Source of the DNA: Kalaharituber pfeilii
Lineage: Eukaryota; Ascomycota; Pezizomycetes; Pezizales; Pezizaceae
Reading direction: 5' to 3'
NCBI GenBank assembly: GCA_015179045.1
Contig: WHUZ01000323.1
Span: forward strand, 1 to 11,929
DNA length: 11,929 bases
Position 1 is the stretch's first letter. Every line of letters starts with the position of its first letter. Below are positions 1 to 7,899 of the stretch, piece by piece. Under the pieces are notes generated by a model, which worked only from the letters and a program-made list of their open reading frames with translations, searched no databases and was not told the DNA's origin. Made by a program: the position numbers and the translations under genes.

Positions 1-95
1 TATATACCTTATACTGACTTACTTAGCAGCCGAGTAATAGTTGTATATTATACCAACTTAGTCACACCATATATCCAACTTATATTAAATACAGT
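1..95. repeat. Copy of a ~70-bp dispersed/tandem repeat
   Basis: This stretch carries the pattern gacttacttagcagccgag, then ttatac-caactta-gtcacacca, then caacttatatt. The same order is found, in the same orientation, in the units at 8512-8700. It is a diverged single unit cut by the window edge. No coding potential is seen. Confidence 0.6.
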
Positions 96-289
96 TGCAT
101 ACTTACATGCTTCTATTTATTGTATTGCATAGTTGTATATATATCCTAATATAAAATTATATAGTAATTCATTAAATAATGACTAAAACTATGTACATTA
201 TTAAATAATTCCTCATAGTTAGCAAATTGGCCTGAAGCTACTACTCACTATTAACTTGCTATTGAAATTACACTATCGAGTAGTACTAA
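96..289. other. AT-rich intergenic filler
   Basis: No open frame, RNA gene or clear repeat is visible. Short direct repeats of attaaataat (about 170-210) are the only structure. It separates the ~70-bp repeat from the 56-bp array. Confidence 0.5.
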
Positions 290-943
290 GGTCATTCTGT
301 CTAATGTCATACTACTAAAGTCTACCATTCCTATTAATTCAGTATATTATACTGTATATTACACCATTAAGAGGGACCTGCTGTACTTGTAAATAAAGCT
401 CATTCTATAGTATATTATACTGCTAAATAGAACATGCTATATTTGTTAATAAAGGTTATTCTGTAGTATATCACATAGTGTTAAGAGGGTCTACTATACC
501 TATTAAAAGACTTTATTCTATAGTACAATGTACTGCTGAGTAGGACTTACCATAACTATCACTAGAGGTCATTCTGTAGCATATTATATAGTGTTAAGCG
601 AGCCTACTATACCTGTTAAAAGACCTTATTCTGTAGCATAACGTGCTGCTAAGTGGGACCTACCATACCTGTCAACAGAGGTCATTCTATAGCATATGAT
701 ATGCTATCAAAAAGATATACTATACCTATTAAGTTAAGCTCATACTGCTATATTATATACTAGTGAGAAGGGCTATCTTACTTGTTAACAGAAGTTATTC
801 TGTAGTATATTGAGTACTGAGAGGAGCTGTCACACCTATTAATAGCACTCATTCTATAGCATATTATGTTACTATCAAGAGGGGCCTACTATACCTATCA
901 ATAGAAGTTATTCTATAGCATATTGCATGTCATTAAAAGAGAC
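290..943 (+). repeat. Tandem array of ~56-bp repeat, about 11 copies
   Basis: The anchor attct-tag recurs at 402, 458, 515, 571, 628, 684, 742 (atact), 797, 851 and 910, giving spacings of 54 to 59 bases and mostly 56-57. Each unit has the form attctgtagcatattatata, then gttaagagg, then cctactatacctgttaa. Copies differ mainly by transitions, so this is an old array that has been mutating. The last unit stops inside cattaaaagagac at 943, where the LINE begins, and the array continues beyond the LINE at 2863. Spacing alternates 56/57, which is not a multiple of three, so the array is non-coding. Confidence 0.9.
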
Positions 944-1290
944 AGATCGAATGTAGGGAGTTACTACTATCACCAGTCATCTTCCTCATCTTCATAGCTC
1001 TCACCATTGAAAAGATGGAGAGAAGGCTAAGGGGAGGCAGAGGTAGAAGTGATATCATATATCAACAACCTGGTAGCAATAATCCTGGACTGGTACAGGT
1101 ACTGGAATATGGGGTAGCTTAGGGAGAAAGTAAAGGTGGCAATAGCGGAGGTGGCAGAAGAAGATCAGATCTTGCTAGAGAAGTCAAAGTAGGAGATAAT
1201 AACTTTTCGAGTGAGGAAGAAGTAGAAGAAGGAGGGGAAGATACTGAAGTGGCTGGGAGTCATTTTCAATGAGAGGCTGACTTTCAGTAT
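944..1290 (+). pseudogene. Reverse transcriptase C-terminal fragment (LINE copy 1)
   Basis: Frame 1 gives LSPVIFLIFIALTIEKMERR from 967, which matches the QGSPLSPxxF block of LINE polymerases. About 40 bases on, the frame must shift by one to read EVISYINNLVAIILDW (from about 1046). This corresponds to the YxDD active-site block, here YINN at 1058-1069. Farther on, KWLGVIFNERLTFS (1247-1288) matches the conserved block after the polymerase palm, and it is followed by two stops (tgatga). The expected catalytic Asp pair reads Asn-Asn, so even without stops this enzyme would be dead. The changes are G-to-A, as elsewhere in the element. Confidence 0.85.
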
Positions 1291-1489
1291 ACATTGATGA
1301 AATGGACTGAGTAGGGTAAGAAGGCTGGTGAGGGCACTCTTAAGACTGAGAAACTGGGACTGAGGGATATTACTATAGAGCTAGCGGCAAGTGTACATAG
1401 GGATGGTAAGGGTTATGGCAATATGCAAAAGTGGGATTGAGTAAGGAGGCCAAAAGAAGTGGAAGAAGAAGATAGAGTAATTATAGCTG

Positions 1490-1700
1490 CAAATTTTAAA
1501 GAGAGTAGTTAGAGAAGGGAGAGGTGCTGGGGTAGAAGAGGTAAATGTAGTTTACAAAGTAGAAGATATGGAAACAGTCCTAGATAGTATGCAAGCAAGA
1601 GTAATCATATGGGAGGTGGAGGCACTATCAGAGATAGTGGAGCTTTGCATAGGTGACTTTGGGATGGGGAGTAAGGAGAGAGAAGAAGAGGGGAGAAACT
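1490..1700 (+). pseudogene. LINE linker region between RT and RNase H (copy 1)
   Basis: This stretch reads ILKRVV, a stop, then REGRGAGVEEVN...VEDMETVLDSMQARVI and SEIVELC. It matches a 70-residue open frame on the reverse strand in copy 2 (6595-6807), which has GTRVEEVNTIYGVENIEIVLD and ARVIVLEIEAPLKLVEL. Conservation between the copies supports past coding. I do not recognise a named domain. It falls where Tad1/I-type proteins have a poorly conserved linker between polymerase and RNase H. Confidence 0.65.
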
Positions 1701-1929
1701 AGACAGACTAGAAGGTGCAGTGGGCAGTGGCCAACAATGATAGGAATGAAGTAGTACTAGACTACTGGCAAGGTCAGTGGGCAAGGTTCATAGAGGAGGG
1801 GAAGATCTCATAGGAAGGGAGGTGTGAGAAGGTGGAGGTAAAGACTGCGATAAGGCTGGGAAGAAAGAAGGGGATAAGAAAGGAGTAAGATACTTTGATT
1901 GAGGAAGCTGGGAGAGGGAGGATAGTCCT

Positions 1930-2284
1930 TTTCTTGGATAGCAGTAAGATCGAGAATAGTAAGGTAGAAGCAGGATTGTAGCAGAAATTAGTAGTAGTAG
2001 TGAAGGTAGTAGGAAGAATAGTGATAGTTTTTGATAAAGAGGTGAGGGGAGTGAGAAGGGCACTGGAGGGTATACCAAGGAATGTACTAGTCCTGGTTTG
2101 CTTAAACTCAGAAGCTGCTATAATAGTGATTCAGAAGGTAGGTAAAAAGAGAAAGAGAAAGACTAAGGATATAAGAAGAGTAATGGATATGATAGTAAGG
2201 AGGAAGAAGAAAGCAGGAGATACAAAGCTGATATGGGTTAAGGCTTACATTGGAATTGCAGAAAATGAGAAGGTAGATGGATAG
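1930..2284 (+). pseudogene. RNase H domain remnant (LINE copy 1)
   Basis: RNase H removes the RNA strand of the RNA-DNA hybrid during retrotransposition. The block LDSSKIENSKVEAGL (1934-1978) corresponds to the family's DGSK...GAG start and ends at a stop (tag, 1979). The frame open at 2000-2284 then gives the FDKEVRGVRRALEG helix, LNSEAAIIVIQ (DSxAAI in active enzymes) and WVKAYIGIAENEKVDG (W-x-x-H-x-G-x-x-GNExAD), before a stop. The Asp of DS is Asn (2105-2107) and the usual His is Tyr; both are transition changes. Copy 2 keeps Asp at the first of these sites. Start at 2000 is only the first Met in the open stretch and is not a true start. Confidence 0.85.
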
Positions 2285-2439
2285 GTAAAGAAAGGGACAG
2301 TAATACAGAGGATAGAGTTAGGTACTAAAACTGGGATGTACTAAAGGGTGAAGGTATTAAAGAAGGAGAAGAGAAAAGTAGAAAGCTTTGGAGGAGGAAA
2401 GGTCATGGAGTAGAGTAGAATGGCAACATCAAACTTCAT

Positions 2440-2570
2440 TATATTACAACTAGACCAAGAAAGGTGTCTTAGGTGGTTGAAAAAGCTAGGGGTAGTAGAA
2501 TCGGATAGGTGCAGGTGTAGGGAAGTACAAATAGGAGATCATTTCACTTTCCAATATAGAAGCTAGGAGA
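2440..2570 (+). pseudogene. C-terminal Cys/His block of LINE protein (copy 1)
   Basis: The frame reads LDQERCLRWLKKLG, then VVESDRCRCREVQIGDHFTF. This resembles the C-terminal zinc-finger-like region common in fungal Tad1-type LINE proteins, where CxC(G)...QT..H follows a helix. The two Cys of CRC are at 2510-2518. A final Cys is not visible. In copy 2 the same place reads CRYG, so one Cys is lost there (tgt to tat). Confidence 0.65.
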
Positions 2571-2670
2571 ACCGCCCAGAAGGTAGAGTGACATGGGAAA
2601 GGAGTAGAAAAGAAAGATAGAGAATAGGGAGAAGTATGATATTTTGGAGAATTTCTTCACTAGAATCAGA

Positions 2671-2862
2671 TTCTAGAAGGTAGGAGAATGTGAGGTCAAG
2701 TTCTAGAAGCTAGGAGAGCGAGGATGATAGCGTATAGAGGGCATGTATGTAGAGAGTTAGTTTAGCCTGTTTCCAGGCTATGAGAACTTACTCAGGGACC
2801 CTACCATAACTACATACTACAAGCAGAGTTATATGATTTAAAAAAAAAAAAAAAAAAAAAAA
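2671..2862 (+). other. LINE 3' UTR with 30-bp duplication, stem-loop and A tail
   Basis: ttctagaag-taggaga occurs at 2671 and again at 2701 (30-bp period). A hairpin, agcctg / tttc / caggct, lies at 2764-2779. The element ends in ttatatgattt plus 23 A. Copy 2 keeps all these landmarks in reverse (hairpin region 5524-5539, tail 5445-5463), which defines the shared 3' end. Confidence 0.7.
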
Positions 2863-3175
2863 GCTTTGTAATATATGTTAGATTAAGCTCATATTCATAG
2901 TTCTTACAATGTTGAAACAGATCACAACATTGAAAGAGACTCACCATACCTGTAAATTGAGCTCATGTTGCCACCTTTCATACTATAGAGGAATCTTACC
3001 ATATATGGAGAATTGAACTCATGCTACCATTCTCATGCTATTGAAGAGCCCTGCAATATCTGTTAGATTAAGCTCATATTTATACTTCTTGTGACATTAA
3101 AAGAGACCTACTATACTTGTAAATTGAGCTCATATTGTTATATCTTATGTGGCAAGAGAGACCTATTAATATGTG
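2863..3175 (+). repeat. 56-bp array, resumed after LINE copy 1
   Basis: The phrase tgtaaattgagctcat and its variants recur with anchors at about 2887, 2961, 3017, 3072 and 3128, mostly 55-56 apart. One unit is longer because it contains an acaatgttg...caacattg foldback. Units match those before the LINE (cctactatacctgttaa, then agctcatt). The first bases after the A tail, gctttgtaatat, correspond to gccctgcaatat in the unit at about 3050, so array phase continues across the insertion. Confidence 0.85.
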
Positions 3176-3562
3176 TGAGTAACTATGTAAGTAAGTTGTA
3201 TAATGTATCACCTTATCTCTTTATTTGGCTACTCAATAAAAATTGACTTCTGACTTAACTTCTCACTTTAATATACAATTGGGACAATTCTTATAGTATT
3301 AATATGTGGGCTAGAACTAGTTTACTAGAATTAGATTGATTAGCAACTCGTTCTATACCTAGTCTGATTATATCATGCCACTGTACTTAGTAGTCTAGTT
3401 GCTATTATGAGCTATCCTAGCCGACCTATAGAGCTGGCTAAAGTAGCCTAAGCAACCTTATTAGTACCTAATTCAGTAACCCAATGGAGAACCCATAAGC
3501 AAGCTACTATGTACTACTTCTTTGGCAATAGTATAAACTTGATCTCAAATCCGTATTCTGGT
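3176..3562. other. Non-coding degenerate sequence
   Basis: No open frame, RNA gene or clear tandem repeat is visible. The 10-base word tagccgacct (3419-3428) recurs inverted near 4470 (aggtcggcta). This hints that the stretch is the outer part of the left arm of the large inverted structure, but homology is too decayed to assert. Confidence 0.4.
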
Positions 3563-3598
3563 ATATTGAGCATATTGAGTATATTGAGTATCCTGAGC
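3563..3598. repeat. 9-bp microsatellite, 4 copies
   Basis: Four consecutive 9-mers read atattgagc, atattgagt, atattgagt and atcctgagc. A related 9-bp run in the other orientation (aatatacct) lies at 4179-4214, on the opposite side of the inverted-repeat centre. Confidence 0.75.
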
Positions 3599-3931
3599 AT
3601 GTATCTGAAAAAATTTAGCACACATTATATCAAAGGCTTGCCATATCTCTTAAGTTGAGCTCATACTACAAGTGGGCTTTGCTATCCCTATAAACAATAT
3701 ATTTTCAGCTTATCAACAGCTGAAGGGAACTGATCAAACTAATGAACAGTCCATCACACCTATATTAGGCCTGCTAGCTGACCCCTATGAGTAACAATCA
3801 GTAGCTATAGCAGCTAACTCAATAAGCGGCCTAAGAAGCAGCCCTATGAGTAAAGCAGCTCTATGAGTAGTCTAATAAGTGGTGGTACTATATAGCCTCA
3901 TAAACTTTATATCAATTGAGTAAAACTCTAA
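3599..3931. repeat. Degenerate satellite-like segment, left arm flank
   Basis: Around 3640-3700 one recognisable 56-bp-family unit remains (gccatatctcttaagttgag, then ctcatact). The piece with ctgatcaa...ccatcacacctatatta (about 3731-3765) resembles, inverted, the 73-bp duplicated units at 4514-4660. No gene is seen. Confidence 0.45.
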
Positions 3932-4381
3932 GAGGGCATCTTAGGTATGCTGTGATATTGCCAGATTCAGAAAATAGACCACTGTAAAGATGTTAGATAT
4001 ATCAGGTGCCTTAAATATACTAAGTGCATATATGAGATACTGGGTATCTCCAGTATATTGAGCATATACATAAGCATATATAACGTATTCAGCATACTAT
4101 AGTTATTGGCATCACCAGTTCATTTATTATACTTAATACATGAGTAAGAAGTGTATGCTTAATATACTTTATATATATAATATACCCAATATACCTAATA
4201 TACCTAATATGCTGAATTTGTCAAATGTGTCTAATCTTATGCTCTATATACTTAATATACTTAAGATACCTAATATCTAAGGTATGCACTGAATATGCTT
4301 AAGACACCTAATATACTTAATATCTTTAGAATAGTCAATTATTTGAATCTCGCAATATTGCAGCATCTCTAAGATGCCCTC
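3932..4381. repeat. Imperfect inverted repeat, ~150-bp arms, ~145-bp loop
   Basis: The left arm starts with gagggcatctta (3932) and the right arm ends with the complementary aagatgccctc (4371-4381). Complementarity continues inward through aaagatgttagatatatcag / its mirror aatatacttaatatctttag, down to gtatattgagcatat (about 4051) against atgctctatatac (about 4231). Mismatches are mostly transitions. The centre falls at about 4156. The loop holds TA-rich DNA and the 9-bp run at 4179-4214. It may be the hinge of a larger inverted duplication or an old foldback element. Confidence 0.7.
4179..4214. repeat. 9-bp microsatellite, 4 copies
   Basis: Consecutive 9-mers read aatataccc, aatatacct, aatatacct and aatatgctg. 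Related atacttaat words continue to about 4320. It lies in the loop of the inverted repeat. Confidence 0.7.
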
Positions 4382-4400
4382 TTAGTATATTGTTTCAAAA

Positions 4401-4420
4401 GCCTATACTATTGTATAGGC
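4401..4420. other. Short perfect hairpin
   Basis: Arms gcctatac (4401-4408) and gtataggc (4413-4420) enclose tatt. There is no U-run behind it and no gene beside it, so a terminator role is not supported. Confidence 0.5.
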
Positions 4421-4513
4421 CACCTGGTGAGCTACTACTTACTGGGCTACTCGTCAGGCAGGTCGGCTACTAGAGTACAGCCTCCAGTTACTATTCATAT
4501 TAGTAGCCCTAAC

Positions 4514-4660
4514 TAGTATAATATAGACATGATGAGCTATTGATCAGTATATTTCCGGATTGCTAGTTTATACTACTAGACTCTAGTAGTATAATATGAG
4601 TGTGATGAGCTATTAATCAGTACATTTCTAGGTTGCCTGTTGATATTGTCAGAATTACTC
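4514..4660. repeat. Two tandem units of ~73 bp
   Basis: The block gtataatat-ga---gatgagctatt, then atcagta-atttc and ggttgc/gattgc, occurs twice, with gatgagc at 4531 and 4604. The two copies meet at actactaga c tctagtagt, a 9-bp foldback (4572-4590). Confidence 0.7.
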
Positions 4661-4744
4661 TACATTCTTACATCAAGTTCAGCTACAATAAGGTTGCTGG
4701 CTGCACCTGCCATATCTGCCGACACATTGAGAGCATGTTTATTA
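4661..4744. other. Spacer without recognisable features
   Basis: Nothing beyond short repeats is visible between the 73-bp pair and the reverse-oriented 56-bp array. Confidence 0.4.
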
Positions 4745-5160
4745 ATGTGAATATTGCAGTAATAGGTATAGCAGACCCTCCTAAATAGTATATAATGAAC
4801 TGAATCTGATAGAACTCTTTCTACTTAACAGTACAAGATGTATCAAGATGAGCTGAATTTGACAGGTATAGTAGGCTCTCCTAAACAGTATATAATGAAC
4901 TGAATCTGACAAGACTCTTCTTACTTGACAGTATAAGATGTAGCAATATGAGCTAAATTTGACAGATATAGTAAGCCACTCTTAATGATACGATATGCTG
5001 TAGAATGAGTGCTATTAATAGGTTTGGCAGCTTCTTTCAGCACTCGATATGTTACAGAATAAGCTCTGTTAACAGGTAAGGTAGTCCCTCTCGCTAGCAT
5101 GTAATATAGCAATATAAGCTTAACTTAATAGGTATGGTATGCTCTCTCAATGGCACTTTC
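4745..5160 (-). repeat. 56-bp array in reverse orientation
   Basis: Read on the - strand, units again have the form catacctgttaa followed by agctcattct-tag. On the + strand the phrases gaactgaatctgaca, ggtatag-agg-tctcctaa and cagtataagatgtagcaatatgagct recur about every 55-60 bases (for example tataatgaactgaatctga at 4791 and again in the next unit). This is the same family as 290-943 but inverted. The 63-codon open frame within it (4921-5112, - strand) is a by-product of the repeat. Confidence 0.8.
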
Positions 5161-5161
5161 G

Positions 5162-5240
5162 GTATGAAAAATAAACTAGCCTGAACTTATAACTTACTCA
5201 GAAAATCCAACTCACAAGTCATATGAAGTATGAATACTAT
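5162..5240 (+). repeat. Dispersed repeat, copy 1 of 2
   Basis: gtatgaaaaataaactagcc, then cttactcagaaaa, ccaactcaca and agtatgaatacta, match 8683-8763 in the same orientation with scattered transitions and a small indel. It sits directly after the reverse-oriented array. Confidence 0.75.
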
Positions 5241-5258
5241 CATAGTGCTACTGCAAAG

Positions 5259-5350
5259 GTATACTGCCATTGCCCTATAAAAGTATAATACCATTGTACT
5301 GTAAAAATATACTACTACTGCACTATAAAAGTGTACTACCATTACAGTAC
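5259..5350 (+). repeat. 24-bp tandem repeat, 3.8 copies
   Basis: Units start at 5259, 5283, 5307 and 5331, each close to gtatactaccattgcactat followed by aaaa. Spacing is exactly 24 bp. It lies between the dispersed repeat and the tail of LINE copy 2. Confidence 0.85.
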
Positions 5351-5385
5351 TTTCTATACCAGACATACATGCTACCTGGTCTGAT

Positions 5386-5434
5386 CATGCTAAGAAACTA
5401 TAGAGTGGCTGTAGTTCTATAGTTTCTTAGCATG
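5386..5434. repeat. Perfect 19-bp inverted repeat with 11-nt loop
   Basis: catgctaagaaactataga (5386-5404) is exactly complementary to tctatagtttcttagcatg (5416-5434). It lies 10 bases from the A tail of LINE copy 2. A perfect match is unusual among repeats here that have all drifted. Confidence 0.85.
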
Positions 5435-5519
5435 GTGCTATATATTTTTTTTTTTTTTTTTTTAAATCATATAACTCTACTTATAGCACATAGCCATAGC
5501 AGGGTCCCTGAGCAAGCTC

Positions 5520-5600
5520 TTATAGCCCAAAGAGAGGCTAAACTAAGGCTTTATATATATGGCCCCTACATGCCATCACGTCCACTCTCTTTGCTTCTAG
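5520..5600 (-). other. LINE copy 2 3' UTR, hairpin region
   Basis: On the - strand the hairpin site of copy 1 (2764-2779) reads agcctctctttgggct (5539-5524), so only the outer agcc/ggct pairs survive. Flanking words (tagtttagcc, ctcagggaccct) are shared between copies. The 30-bp duplication is still visible at about 5595-5640. Confidence 0.55.
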
Positions 5601-6009
5601 AACTTGACTCTACATTCTCCTACCTTCTAAAACCTGATCCTAGTGAAGAAATTCTCTAAAATGTCATACTCCTTCTTATTCTCTACCTTTCTTTTACATT
5701 TCTTTCCTATGTCGCTCTACCTTCTAGGCAGGTCTCCTGACTTCTGTATTAGAAAGTGAGATGCTCTCCCTGTTTGCACTTCCCCATACCTGCACCTATC
5801 CAATTCTACTATCCCTAGCTTCTTTAACTACCTAGCATACTTTTCTTACTCTAGTTATAATACAGTGAAGTTTAATGTTACCATTCTACTCTACTCCATG
5901 ACCTTTCCTTCTCTAAAGCCCTCCACTCCTCTCTTTTCCTTCTTACACACCTTCACACTCTAGTACACTCTGCTTCTGGTGGCTACCTCCTTTTCCTGCA
6001 TTACTATCT

Positions 6010-6350
6010 CCTTCTTTGCCTACTTATCTGCTCTCTTGTTACCTGTAATTCTGATATAAGCTTTTACTCACAATACCCTCTCCTTCTTCTTTATCTTTAC
6101 TATTGCATCCACCACCCTTCTTATATCCTCTATCTTTCCCATTTCCTCCCTGCCTGCCTTCTGAATTGCCATAATGGTAGCCTTAGAATCTAACTAGATC
6201 AGTATAGGGACCTCCTCCTCTATACTCTCTAGTACCTTTCTCACTCCCCTCACCTCCCTATCGAATACTATTACCATTCTTCCCACCACCTCCATTACTA
6301 CTGCTGACCTCTCTATACTCCTGGTTCTACTTTGCTATCCTCAATCTTGC
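6010..6350 (-). pseudogene. RNase H domain remnant (LINE copy 2)
   Basis: On the - strand it shows: a degraded DGSK start (SNSSKIEDSKVE, about 6355-6320); a FD-stop-EVRGVRKVLE helix; LDSKATIMAIQKAG, with Asp retained, around 6190-6150; and VKAYIRITGNKRAD (about 6061-6023), followed by a stop and AKKE. This is the xHxGxxGNExAD end of RNase H with Tyr for His, as in copy 1. Stops interrupt several places. Confidence 0.8.
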
Positions 6351-6594
6351 TACTATTAGAGAAAAGGACTACACTTTTTCTTTTGGCTTCCCCAATTGCA
6401 GCTTCCCACTCCCCCTTCATCTCTACTTCTCTTTTTTACTTCTCTACTACTTCTAACTCTACCTTCTCATACCTCACTTTCTATAAGATCTTCTCCCACT
6501 CCTCTAAGAACCATGTCTACTAACCTTACTAGTAGTCTAGTACTGCTTCATACTACTCATTCTTGACTACCACCCACTATACCTTCCAGTTTCT

Positions 6595-6807
6595 CTACTT
6601 TCTTATCTCCTCCTCTCTCTTCTTACTTTCTCTGAAATTACTCTTGTAAAGCTCTACTAGCTTCAATGGCGCCTCTATCTCCAAGACAATCACTCTTGCT
6701 TGCGTACTATCCAGGACTATCTCTATGTTTTCCACTCCATAAATTGTATTCACCTCTTCTACCCTAGTACCTCTTCCCCCTTCACCTGCTTTCTTTAAAA
6801 CTTGCAA
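6595..6807 (-). pseudogene. LINE linker region between RT and RNase H (copy 2)
   Basis: A 70-codon open stretch is retained on the - strand, rich in Glu, Lys and Arg, with VEEVNTIYGVENIEIVLDST and RVIVLEIEAPLKLVELY. It matches the copy 1 stretch at 1490-1700, so it is a surviving piece of the same protein rather than a separate gene. The Met at 6807 is incidental. Confidence 0.7.
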
Positions 6808-7219
6808 CTATAATTGCTTTATCTTTTTCTTCCACTCCTTCTGACCTTTCTACTTGATCTCACTTCCCCATATTACTACCACCCTCACTCTCCCTGTATA
6901 TACCTACCACTAGCTGCATGGTAATATCCCCCAGTCCTGGTTTCTCAGTCCTGAGAGTACCCCTACCAGCTCCTCACTCTACTCAGTCTACTTTGCCAAT
7001 GCATACTAAAGGTCAACCTCTCATCGAAAATAACTCCCAGCCACTTCAGCATTTCCTCCTTCTTCTTCTACTACTTTTCCTACTCCAAAAGTTATCATCT
7101 CCTACTTTGACTCCTCTAGTGGGATCTAATCTTCTTATACTACCTCCACCATTGCTATCTTTACTTTCTTACTGAGCCTCCCTATATCCTAGTACCTATG
7201 CCAGTCTAGGATTGTTGCT

Positions 7220-7899
7220 GCCAGGTTATTAATATATGATAGTACTTCTACCTCCACCCCTATTGCTACTCTCCTTAGCCTTCTCTCTATCTTCTCAATG
7301 GTAGGAGCCATAAAGATAAGAAAGATGACTGATGATAGTGGTGACTCTTATAGAATCCTCATGTTCAACCTACCCCTCTCTTTCTTCTTACTATTCTACT
7401 ACACTCTGAACTCCTTATCTTTTATAAACTCCTCCAGCTACCTCCACTTCTTTCTTACTCCTTCGCTCTCTCTCTTCTCAATCCTTCCTAGAACTACTTC
7501 CTTTCTTATAATATTAAAGCCTCCTTTAATATCCACCATTATCTATACTGCTCTCTCCCCCCTATGTAGGCACCTTTGCACCTTTATCACCACCCTTACT
7601 ATCACCTGAATTATATTCCTCTCCTTGCATACTTTCAGCTGGAGCCTATAGAAGAGTCAGTCTTCTTTCTGCAACCTGCTGCCCATAACTTTCTCCCTAA
7701 TCTTTTCGATACTGGCTTCCATACTTTTGCCATCTTTATATCCTTACCTGGCTTTGATATTATAATGACGTTCATCTTTTTCCACTCTGCTAGGGTCCTA
7801 TTTTGGATTCAGTTTTCAGCAATCTTCTTCACTAACTTATCTCTAATGGGAGTCTTCAGGGCAGCTTTAATTAATCAATATCCAATTCTGTTAAGTCCT
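7220..7899 (-). pseudogene. Reverse transcriptase remnant (LINE copy 2)
   Basis: In - strand order the blocks are: GLNRIGY, stop, LIKAAL (7898 downward); EWKKMNVIIISKPGKD and KVWKPVSKRLG (about 7790-7700, like WKxAxVxxxxKPGK...YRPISLL); VDIKGGF (7536-7516, the first catalytic Asp block, Asp kept); IL-stop-ESPLSSVIFLIFMA (7356 to about 7304, like IPQGSPLSP); LSYINNLAATILDW (YINN at 7236-7225, YxDD in active enzymes); and KWLGVIFDE (7046-7020). Motif order and spacing match a LINE polymerase. The Gln codon of PQG is a stop (taa) and the Asp pair is Asn-Asn. Confidence 0.88.

Larger units (their letters stand above)
944..2862 (+). mobile_element. Degenerate, 5'-truncated Tad1/I-like LINE (copy 1)
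   Basis: This is a non-LTR retrotransposon relic ending in a 23-A tail (2840-2862). Reading + strand frames in order, it shows: the end of the polymerase domain (LSPVIFLIFIA at 967-999, YINN at 1058-1069), a thumb-like KWLGVIFNERL block (1247-1279), an RNase H domain (about 1930-2284), and a C-terminal CRC...H block (2510 onward). The 5' end is cut at the Pro-Gln-Gly block of the polymerase; the rest of the polymerase and any endonuclease are missing. Many in-frame stops and several frame changes make it inactive. It aligns throughout with the reverse-strand copy at 5445-7899. It lies inside the 56-bp array, which stops at 943 and resumes at 2863 almost without loss. Membership of the Tad1/I group is inferred from domain order and motif wording. 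Confidence 0.88.
5445..7899 (-). mobile_element. Degenerate Tad1/I-like LINE (copy 2), reverse strand
   Basis: This is the same family as copy 1 but keeps about 500 bases more at the 5' end. On the - strand it runs from a GLNRIGY block (7878-7898, GPDxI in active relatives) through the polymerase, linker, RNase H (about 6340-6010) and Cys block (about 5810-5750) to a tail seen as 19 T at 5445-5463. Frames are broken by stops and indels throughout. The 5' end abuts reverse-oriented 56-bp array at 7900. The 3' side runs into hairpin and 24-bp repeat DNA rather than array, so this copy's 3' flank differs from that of copy 1. The long + strand open frames here (5432-5659, 6332-6523, 6918-7175, 7298-7911) are antisense shadows. 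Confidence 0.88.

Noticed and set aside
290..943. CRISPR array
   Set aside because: Whole 56-bp units repeat head to tail with no constant-repeat/unique-spacer pattern, and the context is eukaryotic.
1788..2078. 96-codon open frame on the - strand
   Set aside because: It is antisense to the RNase H part of LINE copy 1. Its Ser/Leu/Pro-rich composition is the complement of an Arg/Lys/Glu-rich coding strand.
2840..2862. Poly-A run as an assembly or cDNA artefact
   Set aside because: A matching tail after the same LINE 3' end occurs in the opposite orientation at 5445-5463, so it is the element's own tail.
4401..4420. Transcription terminator
   Set aside because: The hairpin has no T-run behind it and no gene in front of it.
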